In this document: positions 11,054 through 22,156 of the stretch, one piece after another
How positions within the stretch are numbered: the stretch's first letter is position 1
Layout: every line of letters begins with the position of its first letter
DNA from: Methylophilales bacterium BACL14 MAG-120910-bin43
GTDB lineage: Bacteria; Pseudomonadota; Gammaproteobacteria; Burkholderiales; Methylophilaceae
DNA: 64,000 bases
Assembly: GCA_905181685.1 (NCBI GenBank)
Contig: CAJIYK010000003.1
Location: 62,001-126,000, forward strand
Reading direction: 5' to 3'
The notes under the pieces: model-generated
Told to the model about the DNA's origin: nothing
The model's database searches: none
The model's input: only the letters and a program-made list of their open reading frames with translations
Program-made: the position numbers and the translations under genes

Positions 11054-12385
11054 CTACGCTCTTATTATTGGAATTGTAATTTTCGCTTCGAGCCCTTTAT
11101 CCTTTTTATCTGAGATTAACTCTAATTTACCATCATGAGCCTTTACAATTCTATCGGCAATCGATAAACCTAAGCCACATCCACCTTCATTACCTCTAGC
11201 TTCATCGAGGCGTTCAAATGGCTTTAATAGTCTTTCTAGCTCTTTATCAGGGATCCCGGGACCATCGTCAACCACACTTATGGTAAAAGATTCTTCCTCG
11301 AGGGTAGCAATAAGAACAACTTTTCCTTTTGCATAAAAGAAAGCATTATTAATTAAATTATCTAAACATCTTTGCAATGCTAAGGGCCTCAAGTCAATAA
11401 AGAGTTTTTTTGGTATATCAGTTTTTATATTCTTCTTTCTTAATATAAATTTCTGACCCATTCTTAGATGCTTTACTTGTATGTTATTTAAAAATTTACC
11501 TAAATTAACTGGAATTTTAGTCTCATCTTCGAAGCCTCGAGCAAAATCAAGAAATTGGTTAAGAATATTGTTTATTTCTAGAATATCCTCTTCCATACTA
11601 TTTTTTAAATCATCTGACTTTTCTGGAAGCATTTCAGATGCGATTCTTAGGCGCGTTAAAGGTGTTCGAATATCGTGAGAAACACTTGCAAGCAAAAACT
11701 TTCTCTCTTGGCTTGCCTTTTTTAAGTTAGCTAACATTTCATTAAAAGCCACATTTAAATCGCTAAATTCAACCAAATTATCATGAGGAAGTTTTTCAGG
11801 AGACAAGTCCTTTCGAACGCTTTCTGCTGCTTCAATTAGTCTGTTCAAGCGCCTATTGATTCTCTCAGTTGTCATATAGGCGGCAACAAGTGCGATTAAG
11901 GCGATAATAGTTCCCCAACCTATCCAGTGCCACGGAAAGGGTCTATCTACGATTGTGCGGGGGATCACAACCCAAAATAACTCACTATTTAACTCAAAAC
12001 TGACCCATATTCCCTCAATTGAAAAATGATTAATAGCGATAAGCGTTCCAAGAGGTAGCCTTTGGGTAACTTTTTGGATAACAAGCTGAAGAAATGGGTC
12101 ATCTGGTATTGGCTCAATTTGCTCAAAGAAGTGCGCGGGATATATCCTGACGTTTCCCATAGTTGAAAGCTCGTTCAAGAGTTGAACTCTTTTGTCCGTC
12201 GCAGATGCTGCCATTGATGCTTTGGTAAAATTGACTATGGTAGATATTTCTAAAGCTAAAGCCTCTGCACGAGGCTCTCTTTCATAGATATCAAAAATTT
12301 TAAGTGATACGAGCTGTGTGGTGATCAATAATAATGCAATTATTAAAGAAATCCTGGTAAGGAGACTCTTTGGTAAGTATTTCAA
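11054..12385 (-). CDS. envZ: EnvZ-type sensor histidine kinase (TTG start)
   Basis: HAMP, SVSHDIRTPLTRLRIASEM H-box, NLINNAFFYA N-box, DDGPGIPDKELERLLKPFERLDEARGNEGGCGLGLSI. Confidence 0.9.
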   Translation of the reverse strand: MKYLPKSLLTRISLIIALLLITTQLVSLKIFDIYEREPRAEALALEISTIVNFTKASMAASATDKRVQLLNELSTMGNVRIYPAHFFEQIEPIPDDPFLQLVIQKVTQRLPLGTLIAINHFSIEGIWVSFELNSELFWVVIPRTIVDRPFPWHWIGWGTIIALIALVAAYMTTERINRRLNRLIEAAESVRKDLSPEKLPHDNLVEFSDLNVAFNEMLANLKKASQERKFLLASVSHDIRTPLTRLRIASEMLPEKSDDLKNSMEEDILEINNILNQFLDFARGFEDETKIPVNLGKFLNNIQVKHLRMGQKFILRKKNIKTDIPKKLFIDLRPLALQRCLDNLINNAFFYAKGKVVLIATLEEESFTISVVDDGPGIPDKELERLLKPFERLDEARGNEGGCGLGLSIADRIVKAHDGKLELISDKKDKGLEAKITIPIIRA

Positions 12386-13101
12386 TTACTGAGCTTCTCC
12401 ATCAGGATCAAAGATATAGCCATACCCCCATTTAGTTTGGAGATATTTTGGTTTATTGGGATTGTCCTTCAATTAATCTTCTAATACGTGAAATTTGTAC
12501 GTCAATACTTCTATCAAAAACATCCAACTCTTTTCCCTTTAGCTAATTGCATTATTCTATCTCTAGACAAAGGTTGTTTTGCATGATCAGTGAAAACTTT
12601 TAATAAATCAAACTCACCGGCTGTAATAGAAATATTTTTACCTTCATGAGAAAGATTTCGGTTTTCTGTATCAAATTCGAATGAACCGAAACGAACTACT
12701 TGTTTTGGAGATGGAGCTCCCAGTGTTGTTTGTCTTCTGATAATTGCATTAATACGCGCTAAAAGTTCTCGAGGGCTAAAAGGTTTTGGAAGATAATCAT
12801 CCGCTCCCATTTCAAGCCCAACAATTCGATCAACCTCATCTCCTTTGGCGGTAAGCATGATGATCGGCACATTAATATTCTTTGCCCTATATCTTTGGCA
12901 TAAATTTAGACCTGATTCTTCAGGCATCATTAAATCAAGAACAATTAAATCAATATCGTTAGCATCAACAATCTCATCAAGGGCAGAGCCACTATCAGCT
13001 GTAAAAACTTTTAAATTTTGGTCAGTAAGATATTTTGCAGTGAGCTCAAGTATTTTTGGGTCATCATCAACAAGTGCAATGTTTGGTTTGTTCTCTGCCA
13101 T
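12386..13101 (-). CDS. ompR: OmpR-type response regulator with two apparent indels in the C-terminal wHTH (around 12470 and 12530-12540)
   Basis: Receiver domain (VDDDPKILELTAKYL, LIVLDLMMPEESG, GADDYLPKPFSPRELLARI); restored C-terminus reads KGKELDVFDRSIDVQISRIRRLIEDNPNKPKYLQTKWGYGYIFDPDGEAQ*. Confidence 0.92.
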
Positions 13102-13267
13102 AGTGTCTATTTGATTATAATTACTGTATATAATATGCTATAAAAGCTGAATGAGCATATTTAAATCGTTACAGTTCTGTTACAATTTCACGGTTATTTG
13201 TAATATTAGGTTAACATTGTAGTTGCAAAATGATTGACCGTTTAAAGAAAAAGGCGTTAAGTTAAAT

Positions 13268-13747
13268 TTGAACAAACTAATTCTTTTACCACTATTATTT
13301 GTGACTTGGCATGCTAATGCTGAGGTTGACTTGCAAAAGGTTCGAATCACAAATTCCAATCAATCTATTGAATTAGAAGAGATACATAACGCTTTATCAA
13401 ACTTCTCAAGGTCAGAAGATAAAGTGAACATCATATACGAAGAGCGAAGAAGAGAGATGCTTGAAAGCGTTGAGAGAAGATTTATTTTATGTGATTCTGA
13501 CAACAATGAGCAGTTGGATGTTTATGAAACTACAGTATGCCTCCCACAAATTGCAAGGCAGTTTAGAAGGGTAGATACTAATAATGATTTTTTGATTAGT
13601 TTTGATGAAATGGCCATATTAGCAAAAGCCTATCAAGATAAAGTAAATGTCAAAGAAGACGAAAGTTCTCAAATAGTTAAAAGTAACAAAAAAACATCAC
13701 CAGCAACAGCACAAAAGAAAAAAACTAAAACCAAAAAAATCAATTAA
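13268..13747 (+). CDS. exported EF-hand domain protein, Lys-rich C-terminus (TTG start)
   Basis: Signal peptide MNKLILLPLLFVTWHANA; CDSDNNEQLDVYE and VDTNNDFLISFDE match EF-hand loops. Confidence 0.75.
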   Translation: MNKLILLPLLFVTWHANAEVDLQKVRITNSNQSIELEEIHNALSNFSRSEDKVNIIYEERRREMLESVERRFILCDSDNNEQLDVYETTVCLPQIARQFRRVDTNNDFLISFDEMAILAKAYQDKVNVKEDESSQIVKSNKKTSPATAQKKKTKTKKIN

Positions 13748-13788
13748 TTTTCTCTAAACTTTATCCTTATTAGAAGACTCAATAGATT

Positions 13789-14908
13789 ATGATTGAGATT
13801 ACTTCAGCCAACAGTTTTTTAAATTTAAAGAATGAGCTCTCGGACCTAAAGATAGATTCATCTTTTTTATCTTGGGAATTTCATAGTGCACTTGAAACTT
13901 CAGGCTCTGTTGGAAAAAATTCTGGCTGGATTCCCTTCCCAATTGTGGCGAAATCAGAGGGAAAGATGGTTGGTTTTATGCCTATATATCTTAAGGAGCA
14001 TTCATATGGAGAGTATGTATTTGATTGGTCATGGGCAGAAGCTTTTCATAAAAGCGGTTTAAATTATTATCCTAAAATGATTTCGGCTATCCCTTTTACC
14101 CCAATCACTGGTAGGAGAATCATCGCTGAAAGTATAGATATTAAGAGGATGATGGTTAAAGCTCTGGAAAAGATTTTACTCGATCATAAAATTTCTTCGT
14201 GCCACATATTATTTCCGAATGAAGAAGATACCACCTTATTCAATGATATGGGTTGGTTACAACGTGAGGGTGTTCAATTTCGGTGGGAAAATAAAGATTA
14301 TGATAATTTCGAGCAATTTTTATCTAACCTTTCACATAACAAGAGAAAAAAAATCAAACAAGAAAGAAAGAAAATCAATAATTTGAATATTGAAGTCATT
14401 ACCAAACAAGGCAACTTAATCTGTGATGAAGATATTGAATTTTTTTACGCGTGTTATTGCAATACTTATATGCTTCATAATTCATCTCCTTACCTAACAA
14501 AAGAATTCTTTTATCAATTGAATAATAATATGCCCAACAAGCTTGTATTTATATTCGCAGAGAAAGAGGGGAGGAGAATAGCGAGTGCGCTTAATATTAT
14601 TAGCGAGCAGAGCTCTATATGGACGCTATTGGGGGGCGCTAGAATATATTCCTAGCCTACATTTCGAACTTTGTTACTACGCGGGACAAGAGTTTTGTAT
14701 TCAAAATAAATTAAAGTATTTTGAGGGCGGCGCACAAGGGGAACATAAATTAGCTAGAGGTTTTGATCCATTCAAAACATTCTCAAATCATTTCATTGCA
14801 AATTCTGAATTTAAAAGTGCAATCGAAAGTTTTCTAAGCAAAGAAAAAACACATATGACAATGTATACTGATGAATTGGAGGAGAGGTCAGCTTTTAAAA
14901 AAAAATGA
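13789..14908 (+). CDS. DUF482 / COG3146-like GNAT-fold protein, split by a frameshift near 14605-14625
   Basis: Frame 1 SSFLSWEFHSALETSGSVGKNSGWIPFPIVAK...NKRKKIKQERKK; frame 2 LYGRYWGALEYIPSLHFELCYYAGQEFCIQNKLKYFEGGAQGEHKLARGFDP. Confidence 0.88.
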
Positions 14909-14909
14909 T

Positions 14910-15113
14910 CTAGCTGAGAATAAAATCTACAATGAAATACAGTATAAGGCCCAGTAAGAATACCAGAGTAAATCCAATTAAAATATAGCTTGATACTCCA
15001 TTCTTTTGAATGTAATTATCATCTTCACTAAATTTTTTATTTGATTGAATTCCACAGAAAGCAGCTAAAACACTTTTAATAATGAGAAGGAGTTCTTTCA
15101 TATTTATCTTCAA
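14910..15113 (-). CDS. small DUF2970-like membrane protein
   Basis: 67 aa, KSVLAAFCGIQSNKKFSEDDNYIQKNG... followed by one TM helix, consistent with DUF2970. Confidence 0.7.
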   Translation of the reverse strand: MKINMKELLLIIKSVLAAFCGIQSNKKFSEDDNYIQKNGVSSYILIGFTLVFLLGLILYFIVDFILS

Positions 15114-15116
15114 AAA

Positions 15117-15193
15117 TGGTGGTGATGGAGAGACTTGAACTCTCGACCTCAGGATTATGAATCCTGCGCTCTAACCACCTGAGCTACATCACC
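15117..15193 (-). tRNA. tRNA-Met (CAT)
   Basis: Minus strand GGTGATGTAGCTCAGGTGGTTAGAGCGCAGGATTCATAATCCTGAGGTCGAGAGTTCAAGTCTCTCCATCACCACCA; acceptor GGTGATG/CATCACC, anticodon loop TTCATAA, encoded CCA. Ile2 identity (lysidine) not excluded. Confidence 0.95.
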
Positions 15194-15251
15194 AATAATT
15201 TAAATTTAGCGTGAGATTATATTTTTATAGGCAACTAAAGTCAAAGTGTTA

Positions 15252-16337
15252 TTAAACATTAAATCTAAAATGAACCACATCACCATCTTGAAGGACATAA
15301 TCTTTTCCTTCTAGGCGAAGTTTACCTGCTTCCTTTGCTTTTTGCTCACCACTTAAATCAATGTAGTCTTGATATGAAATTACCTCTGCCTTGATAAAGC
15401 CTTTTTCAAAATCTGTATGAATAACGCCTGCCCCTTCAGGAGCTGTCGCACCAATTTTAACCGTCCAAGCTCGAACTTCTTTAACTCCAGCAGTGAAATA
15501 TGTTTGCAACCCCAAAAGCTTATAAGAGGCTCTAATCAATCTATTTAACCCAGGTTCACTTAAGCCTAATTCACTCAAAAAAATTTCTTTTTCTTCATCC
15601 TCAAGATCAGCTATATCTGATTCTATTTTTGCACAGACTGTTACAACAGGAATATCAAGCTTTTGTGCATAAGCGCTTAATTCGTCTAAAGATGAGTTAT
15701 TTTCAAAACCATTTTCATCTACATTAGCGACAAACATTATTGGTTTAATTGTAATTAGGCAAAGAGGTTTAATTAATACAATCTCTTCTGCGGACAGTTC
15801 TATTGTTGATGCAAGGTTACCTTCATTAAAAACTATCTGAATTTTTTTGTACAATTCTAATAACTTTTGGGAATCTTTATCACCTGACTTTGATTTCTTT
15901 GACTCTTTCTGGATGGCTTTATCAAGCGTCTCCATATCAGATAAAATTAATTCAGTATTAATAGTTTCAATATCAGATAAGGGGTTGATGTGTCCTGAAA
16001 CATGAACAATATTTTCATCATCAAAACATCGAACAACATGCATGATTGCATCAGTCTCTCTAATATTAGCTAAAAATTTATTGCCTAAACCCTCACCTTT
16101 AGAAGCGCCTGCTACCAAACCAGCAATATCTACAAGTTCAACCGTGGCGGGTTGAGTCTTTTCTGGAGAGACTATGTTTTCGAGTTTTGAAATTCGTTGG
16201 TCAGGAACTTCTACGATGCCAACATTTGGTTCAATTGTACAAAAAGGATAGTTTTCAGCATCAATGCCTGCCTTAGTGATAGCGTTAAAAAGCGTCGATT
16301 TACCCACATTTGGGAGCCCTACAATTCCACATTTCAT
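15252..16337 (-). CDS. ychF: redox-regulated ATPase YchF
   Basis: [48 protein letters not shown]. Confidence 0.98.
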   Translation of the reverse strand: MKCGIVGLPNVGKSTLFNAITKAGIDAENYPFCTIEPNVGIVEVPDQRISKLENIVSPEKTQPATVELVDIAGLVAGASKGEGLGNKFLANIRETDAIMHVVRCFDDENIVHVSGHINPLSDIETINTELILSDMETLDKAIQKESKKSKSGDKDSQKLLELYKKIQIVFNEGNLASTIELSAEEIVLIKPLCLITIKPIMFVANVDENGFENNSSLDELSAYAQKLDIPVVTVCAKIESDIADLEDEEKEIFLSELGLSEPGLNRLIRASYKLLGLQTYFTAGVKEVRAWTVKIGATAPEGAGVIHTDFEKGFIKAEVISYQDYIDLSGEQKAKEAGKLRLEGKDYVLQDGDVVHFRFNV

Positions 16338-16356
16338 ATAATAAATTCCAAAATAT

Positions 16357-16929
16357 TTAAGCTGAGTGAAGATTTAACATTGCTTTTTCAAACTGACCGC
16401 TTTTAAGTAGAGAAAAAATTTTATAACTATTAAGTATTGAATCTTCAATTAGCTCATTTTCTTTTTTTAAAGGAGGTTTTAATACAAAATTACTTACTAG
16501 ATTCTTATTTCCAGGATGACCAATCCCAATACGAATTCTCCAGAAATTTTTACTTTTTATTGAATCAGTAATACTTTTAAGGCCGTTATGCCCACCATCA
16601 CCGCCACCAAGTTTTAGTTTGATCTTTCCAGGCTCAATATCTAATTCATCATGAATAACAAGAATTTCTTCAGGTTGGATTTTGTAGAAATTAGCAACTG
16701 CAGCGAGTGACTTTCCACTCTCGTTCATAAACGTTGTAGGCTTTAAGAATAAACAATTACCGTCCTCGGTATATTTAGCAATATCGCCATTAAATTTTGC
16801 ATTATGTTTTAAATTGAGGCGGTGATTGTTGGTTACAAAATCGATCCACCAAAAACCACAATTATGGCGTGTATTTTGATACTTTTCTCCAGGATTTCCT
16901 AATCCAGCAAAGAGCTTTATTTTGTTCAT
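16357..16929 (-). CDS. pth: peptidyl-tRNA hydrolase
   Basis: [61 protein letters not shown]. Confidence 0.98.
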   Translation of the reverse strand: MNKIKLFAGLGNPGEKYQNTRHNCGFWWIDFVTNNHRLNLKHNAKFNGDIAKYTEDGNCLFLKPTTFMNESGKSLAAVANFYKIQPEEILVIHDELDIEPGKIKLKLGGGDGGHNGLKSITDSIKSKNFWRIRIGIGHPGNKNLVSNFVLKPPLKKENELIEDSILNSYKIFSLLKSGQFEKAMLNLHSA

Positions 16930-16940
16930 TAGTGATAGGA

Positions 16941-16966
16941 TAGCGCACTTGTAATTAAGTGCGCTA
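16941..16966. repeat. Perfect 10-bp inverted repeat (TAGCGCACTT-gtaatt-AAGTGCGCTA) between rplY and pth
   Basis: Read directly; lies between the restored rplY stop (~16977) and the pth start (16929); no T-tract on the minus strand. Confidence 0.8.
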
Positions 16967-16976
16967 TAAAAACCTA

Positions 16977-17691
16977 CTAATCCTTTTTATCTGATTTTTC
17001 GTCACCACCTTCAGCAGCTTTATCGTCACCACCTTCAGCAGCTTCTTCACCTTCAGCACCTTCTGCACCTTCAGCACCTTCTTCACCTTCAGCAGCCACT
17101 GGTGTTTCTTCGACAACAACCTTAGGCTTGGATATAGAGGTAATAGTAGGATCATTATCTTCAGATAAGTCCAGTTAACTCTACGCCCTCTGGGACCTTT
17201 ATGTCTGATAGACGAATAGAGTCACCAATAGATAAAGCGATCATATCTACCTCTATATAGGTTGGTAAATCTTTAGGAAGACATGAGATATCAACATCGA
17301 CCATGATATGAGAAACAACACCACCTTCGAGTTTTACTCCAGGCGCAACATCTTCATTCAAGAAGTGGAATGGAATTTTCACACTTAGTTTCTTATTTTC
17401 ATCAATTCGTTGAAGATCAATATGTTGAATATTGTTTCTAACAGGATGCATTTGATAGTCTCTAAGTAAAACAGACTCTTTCTTACCATCTAAATTTAGA
17501 GTAAGGATAGAGGCATGAAATGCTTCATGTTTGAATTGCATATATAAGTCTTTAGCATTCAATTCAATACTTTTTGCATCACCATTTCCACCATAAAGAA
17601 CACCTGGAACCTTTCCTTCATGACGAAGACGGCGGCTCGCACCCGTACCTTTCGCATCTCTTAATACTGCATTTATTTCAATTTTCATTAT
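16977..17691 (-). CDS. rplY: 50S ribosomal protein L25 (general stress protein Ctc), frameshifted near 17165; acidic low-complexity tail
   Basis: MKIEINAVLRDAKGTGASRRLRHEGKVPGVLYGG; removing one base near 17165 gives ...ELTGLSEDNDPTITSISKPKVVVEETPVAAEGEEGAEGAEGAEGEEAAEGGDDKAAEGGDEKSDKKD*. Confidence 0.93.
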
Positions 17692-17775
17692 AGAACTCCT
17701 AAAATTCAAATAGACCCGCGACCAGGTCTATTTATGTTTTTAAATTACTCATCATTCAAAGAAAGCTTTTATTTT

Positions 17776-18726
17776 TTAATCAATAAATAAAGAGCTTACA
17801 GAATCTTCGTGGCTAATTCTTTTTATTGTCTCAGCTAAAATTTTAGCGACTGACAGTTGCCTTATTTTTTCACAGCCTAGAGCATTTTTTTCAAGCGTAA
17901 TTGTATCAGTAATTACAATTTCATCAAGCTCAGAGGATTGAATTGATTCAATGGCTTTCCCTGAAAAAATTGGATGTGTAGCATACGCAACAACTTTTTC
18001 TGCGCCCTTCTTTTTTAAAGCTAACGCTGCCTCACAAAGCGTATTCGCTGTATCAACAATATCATCGACTATGATGCATGTACGACCATTCACATCACCA
18101 ATAATGTTCATCACCTCTGATACATTCGGTTTTGGACGCCTTTTGTCTATAATCGCTAAATCACTACCAAGAATCTTTGCCATCGCTCTTGCTCTGACAA
18201 CCCCTCCGACATCTGGGGATACTATTACAGCATCCTCATAGCTTTGTTTTTTTAAATCTTCAAGCAATACAGGTGTTGCGTATATATTATCAACTGGAAT
18301 TTCAAAAAAACCTTGTATCTGATCTGAATGAAGGTCCATCGTTAGAAGTCTATCTACCCCAACTCCAGTAAGCATGTTGGCAACTACCTTTGCAGTAATA
18401 GCTACTCTGGCTGACCTTGGTCTTCTATCTTGTCTTGAGTAGCCGAGATATGGTATGGCAGCCGTTATTCTTGCAGCAGAAGACCTTCTGAGTGCATCGA
18501 CCATCACCATGATTTCCATTAGATTATCGTTGGTAGGAAAACTAGTTGATTGTAAAATGAAAACATCCTTTCCTCGAACATTTTCAAGAAGTTCTAGCAT
18601 GGTTTCTCCATCGCTAAAATTACCAACAGTCGCTTCACCAAGTTTTAGACCTAAATTAGAGGCAACTTTTTTTGCAAGATCTTTATTGGCATTCCCAGTA
18701 AAAACCATTAGATTTTCGTTTTTCAC
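17776..18726 (-). CDS. prs: ribose-phosphate pyrophosphokinase; the supplied ORF start at 18786 reads into the tRNA-Gln gene and is not the true start
   Basis: [79 protein letters not shown]. Confidence 0.97.
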   Translation of the reverse strand: MKNENLMVFTGNANKDLAKKVASNLGLKLGEATVGNFSDGETMLELLENVRGKDVFILQSTSFPTNDNLMEIMVMVDALRRSSAARITAAIPYLGYSRQDRRPRSARVAITAKVVANMLTGVGVDRLLTMDLHSDQIQGFFEIPVDNIYATPVLLEDLKKQSYEDAVIVSPDVGGVVRARAMAKILGSDLAIIDKRRPKPNVSEVMNIIGDVNGRTCIIVDDIVDTANTLCEAALALKKKGAEKVVAYATHPIFSGKAIESIQSSELDEIVITDTITLEKNALGCEKIRQLSVAKILAETIKRISHEDSVSSLFID

Positions 18727-18750
18727 AAATACCTCCGCATTTAAAAAAAT

Positions 18751-18827
18751 TGGCTGGGGAGGAAGGATTCGAACCTTCGCATGCATGGATCAAAACCATG
18801 TGCCTTAACCAGCTTGGCGACTCCCCA
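18751..18827 (-). tRNA. tRNA-Gln (TTG)
   Basis: Minus strand TGGGGAGTCGCCAAGCTGGTTAAGGCACATGGTTTTGATCCATGCATGCGAAGGTTCGAATCCTTCCTCCCCAGCCA; anticodon loop TTTTGAT, encoded CCA. Confidence 0.95.
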
Positions 18828-18828
18828 T

Positions 18829-19692
18829 TTAACTTAAAACATCATAAAAAGGATGTTTAGATAATCCTTTTACAATAAAACTTTTTAAATCTATTGGTTT
18901 TTTCTCATCAATAAATTGAGTTTCTTTTACATCTGCTATTTTTACAAAAACACTTGAGCCTGTTCCTGAGATTTTAGCAAATCCAAAATTATTCATCCAA
19001 CTCAATAATTTTTTCATCTTTATATATTTTTTAGTAATTGTAGATTCCAAGTCATTACATTCTTGGTCAAGTTTTTCACTAAAACAGGTCGACATTTTCA
19101 ATGTAATTGGGACTTTTGTCAATTTAAATGATTTAAATATTGACTCTGTAGAGATAGAAAAGTTGGGGTAACACAAATAATAAATGAAATTAGGAATGTT
19201 AAATTTACTTAGTTTCTCGCCAACTCCTTCTACCCATGCGTTTTCCCCAAATATAAAGAATGGAACATCGGCACCTAGGCCTAGGCCAAGCGTCATTAAT
19301 TCTTTTTTTGTTAGATTTATATTGGCTAATTTATTGATTCCCATGAGTATAGTTGCTGCATCGGAACTTCCCCCACCCAAGCCTGCTCCAATTGGGATAT
19401 TTTTTTTTATATAAATATCGACGCCAATATTTTTATCTTTTAGAATTAATCGTGCAGCCTTAAGCCCAAGATCATCTTGATTATCGACCTCAATCGATGC
19501 ATTGATCAAATTTATTTGAGTGTCACTTCTGATCCTTATATAAATATAGTCATATAAATCTATAAGTTGAAAAACACTTTGTAGCTTATGGAAGCCATCA
19601 TCTCTTTTACCTATTATTTTTAAAAATAAATTAATTTTTGCAGGTGCTTTAAACTCCTCATAACCTTCTTGCTTATAGTCTTTTTTATTCAA
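18829..19692 (-). CDS. ispE: 4-diphosphocytidyl-2-C-methyl-D-erythritol kinase
   Basis: APAKINLFLKIIGKRDDGFHKLQSVFQLID, IPIGAGLGGGSSDAATIL, GLGADVPFFIFG. Confidence 0.97.
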   Translation of the reverse strand: MNKKDYKQEGYEEFKAPAKINLFLKIIGKRDDGFHKLQSVFQLIDLYDYIYIRIRSDTQINLINASIEVDNQDDLGLKAARLILKDKNIGVDIYIKKNIPIGAGLGGGSSDAATILMGINKLANINLTKKELMTLGLGLGADVPFFIFGENAWVEGVGEKLSKFNIPNFIYYLCYPNFSISTESIFKSFKLTKVPITLKMSTCFSEKLDQECNDLESTITKKYIKMKKLLSWMNNFGFAKISGTGSSVFVKIADVKETQFIDEKKPIDLKSFIVKGLSKHPFYDVLS

Positions 19693-20250
19693 TCAAGATT
19701 TCCATTTAATAATATATATTTTAAGTGTAATTTTATTTTTGTTTAATTCGATGTACTTCGGGAAAATTTTGTTTTCTTTCTCTATTACCCCCTCATAATC
19801 TACCTTCCAATCTGCATAAGATAGCGAGACATTTTTTTTGCTAGTGAGTTGAGTTGGTGGGGTCATAATTAACTTCTCTAGAATAAAAACATTTTGTTTA
19901 TTACCAAAGATTTGCCTAATGATATCTTCGATTTCATTTTTATTCTTTGATAAGTTACTGATTTTTAATGAATTATTTGATTTATCTAAATAAACTTTAG
20001 AAATAACTGAATTGAAGGGGTTTAGAATGGTAATACTACTTTTACCGTTTTTTGTATTCCAAATAAGCTTTCCGGTAAACCCTTTTTTCTCAACAAAAAG
20101 AGTAATTTTGGCTGAAAAAGCTAGGTTAACAAAATCATTTACATTGTTTTGGTTGGAATAGTCTTTGTAGGAAACTATCTCTGGTTGAGTTTTATCAATT
20201 GAAGCGCAACTAACCAGGAAAAAAGATATTAAAATACAAATAAATTTCAT
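19693..20250 (-). CDS. lolB: outer-membrane lipoprotein LolB
   Basis: Lipobox FFLVSCAS, position between the TPR gene and ispE, GKLIWNTKNGKSSITILNPF. Confidence 0.85.
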   Translation of the reverse strand: MKFICILISFFLVSCASIDKTQPEIVSYKDYSNQNNVNDFVNLAFSAKITLFVEKKGFTGKLIWNTKNGKSSITILNPFNSVISKVYLDKSNNSLKISNLSKNKNEIEDIIRQIFGNKQNVFILEKLIMTPPTQLTSKKNVSLSYADWKVDYEGVIEKENKIFPKYIELNKNKITLKIYIIKWKS

Positions 20251-20272
20251 TATTTGCCTACTTTAGAAAAAG

Positions 20273-21984
20273 TTATCGGTATTTCTTAACAGTCTTTAAT
20301 AATATCTTATTATCAGGGTATTGTTGCAATGATTCGTCCCATATTTTTTGAGCCTCATCAGTTTTATTTGCGTGCCAAAGAACTTCACCTAGGTGAGCCG
20401 AAATTTCGGGATCTTTTTTAATTTCATAAGCCTTTCTTAAAAAATCAAGGGCAACATCGATATTGCCTAGTCTATATTGTACCCATCCCATACTGTCCAT
20501 AATGTAGTGGTTCCTAGGTTCTAGAGATAAGGCTATTTCAATATTTATCTTTGCTTCATCAAGCTTTATGTTTCTGTCGGCAAATGAGTAACCTAATGCA
20601 TTGTATGCAACTGCATAGTCAGGCTTAATTTTTATTGCCTCTCTTAAAAGCTGCTCCATAAGGACTGTATTTCCCATCCTCTCTGCAAGCATGGCGTAAT
20701 CATATTTGAACTCTGCAGAGTTTTTAAAATTTTCCTCTTCTTTTTTCATCAAATCATATGCTTCTGTTTCTTTATTATCGCTATATAAAATTGAAACTTT
20801 TGCTCTGAATAATTCCAACTTGGCCTCTGGAGTTAAGTTGTTATATTGATCTAGGCTCTCTAATGCTTGATCATTCCCTTCATACTTAGCTATTAACTCT
20901 GCGGTTAATATTTTAGATTCAATAAAAGATGGGCCAGAATTAATCTTGTTTAACCAAGCGAGAGCTTCATTATAATTACCTCTTGTGTCTTCAATACGTG
21001 CAAGGTAGATGTAAATTTGTTCGGGTTGTGGATACCCTCTTTCAAGGCTTTGCATCAGAAATTTTTCTGCTAAGTCATAATCTCCTAGCTCGATAGCAAG
21101 CAATGAAACAGTAAAGCTTATTTCTGCAGACGCAAGTGAACTATTTACTATTTTAAGAAATTCATCTTTTGCTAAATTATATTTTTTTTGATTTGTAAGA
21201 AGTTTTGCATACTCCAGTCTTACTTCACTCGCATCAGGATATTGCTTCAAGTAACTAACATAAAAATTTGTCGCTTTTTCTTGTGATTCTAGTCCTATGA
21301 TATAACCCTCAAATAAAACTGCCGTTTGCCACTTAGGATCAATTTTTTTTACTTTAGCAAGTTCAGAGTTAGTCAATTTTTTATTGTTGGCGAAAGTAAG
21401 CTGCATGTGCAATTGCAAAATGTGCCTCCTTACTATTGGGATAAGGTTCTGCAATGTCAACAATAAATCTAAGAGCATTTTTTTTATTCTCTACTTTCGC
21501 AAGTATAGAATTTAAATATAAGAAACCTTCTCCTCGGTATGTATCTTGCTCAAGTAATTTTTTTACAATTGGCTTTGCCTTACTTAAGTTTCCGCTTGTA
21601 ATATATAGTTCAGCTAAAATTTGCTGGGCTTGGACAGATTTGGGATCTAAACTACTCCACACTTTTGCCGAATCAAGAGCGACGCGACCATTTCTTGAAC
21701 TTCCCGCAACCCTTGTAGCTCTCTCAGCCAAGGAATACTGTGAGTTTGCTTTGCTAAATCAAGGTAAAGATGACCGGCAGAATTAAAATCACCTCTTTGA
21801 GTAGCTATTTCTGCTAGAAGAAACTTATAAACAAATTCTGCATTCGCTTCAGTAATTTTTGGTGGAAGATTAGGATTAAAATTATCTTGTTGATTAGCGA
21901 ATGAAGAGTTAAAAGAAATTACATAAAAAAATAGGTGCTAATTATTACGAAAAGTGTTTTATTAAATATTTTGTTTTTTCTCAT
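20273..21984 (-). CDS. TPR repeat protein, fragmented by about three frameshifts
   Basis: Several TPR motifs (AVAYNALGYSFADRNIKLDEAKINIEIALSLEPRNHYIMDSMGWVQYRLGNIDVALDFLRKAYEI); upstream frames continue with MRKNKIFNKTLF... and AEFVYKFLLAEIATQRGDFNSAGHLYLDLAKQT...LAERATRVAG. Confidence 0.88.
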
Positions 21985-22156
21985 TCTAAGATCTTTTATA
22001 TAAAGTGGAATTATTTAAATCAATTATAACTCGCTTAATGACTTAGATTTTAAAAGATAATTCATTTATCTTTAAACTTTTTTTTACTTCTTTAAACTTT
22101 TTTTTTAATATACACTCCTAATAAATTATTAATAAACTCTTTGGAAGTAGATTTAC

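Noticed and set aside
12386-12513. Truncated ompR as a stand-alone short response regulator
   Set aside because: The conserved wHTH C-terminus (DVFDRSIDVQISRIRRLIE...KWGYGYIF) is present downstream in shifted frames.
16964-17155. 63-aa ORF with striking KVLKVKKVLKVQKVLKV repeats
   Set aside because: It is the wrong frame of the acidic EGEEGAEGAEG tail of rplY; a one-base edit near 17165 fuses the correct frame to L25.
18727-18786. Upstream extension of prs ([19 protein letters not shown]...)
   Set aside because: Reads through the tRNA-Gln gene; Prs homology begins near NLMVFTGN.
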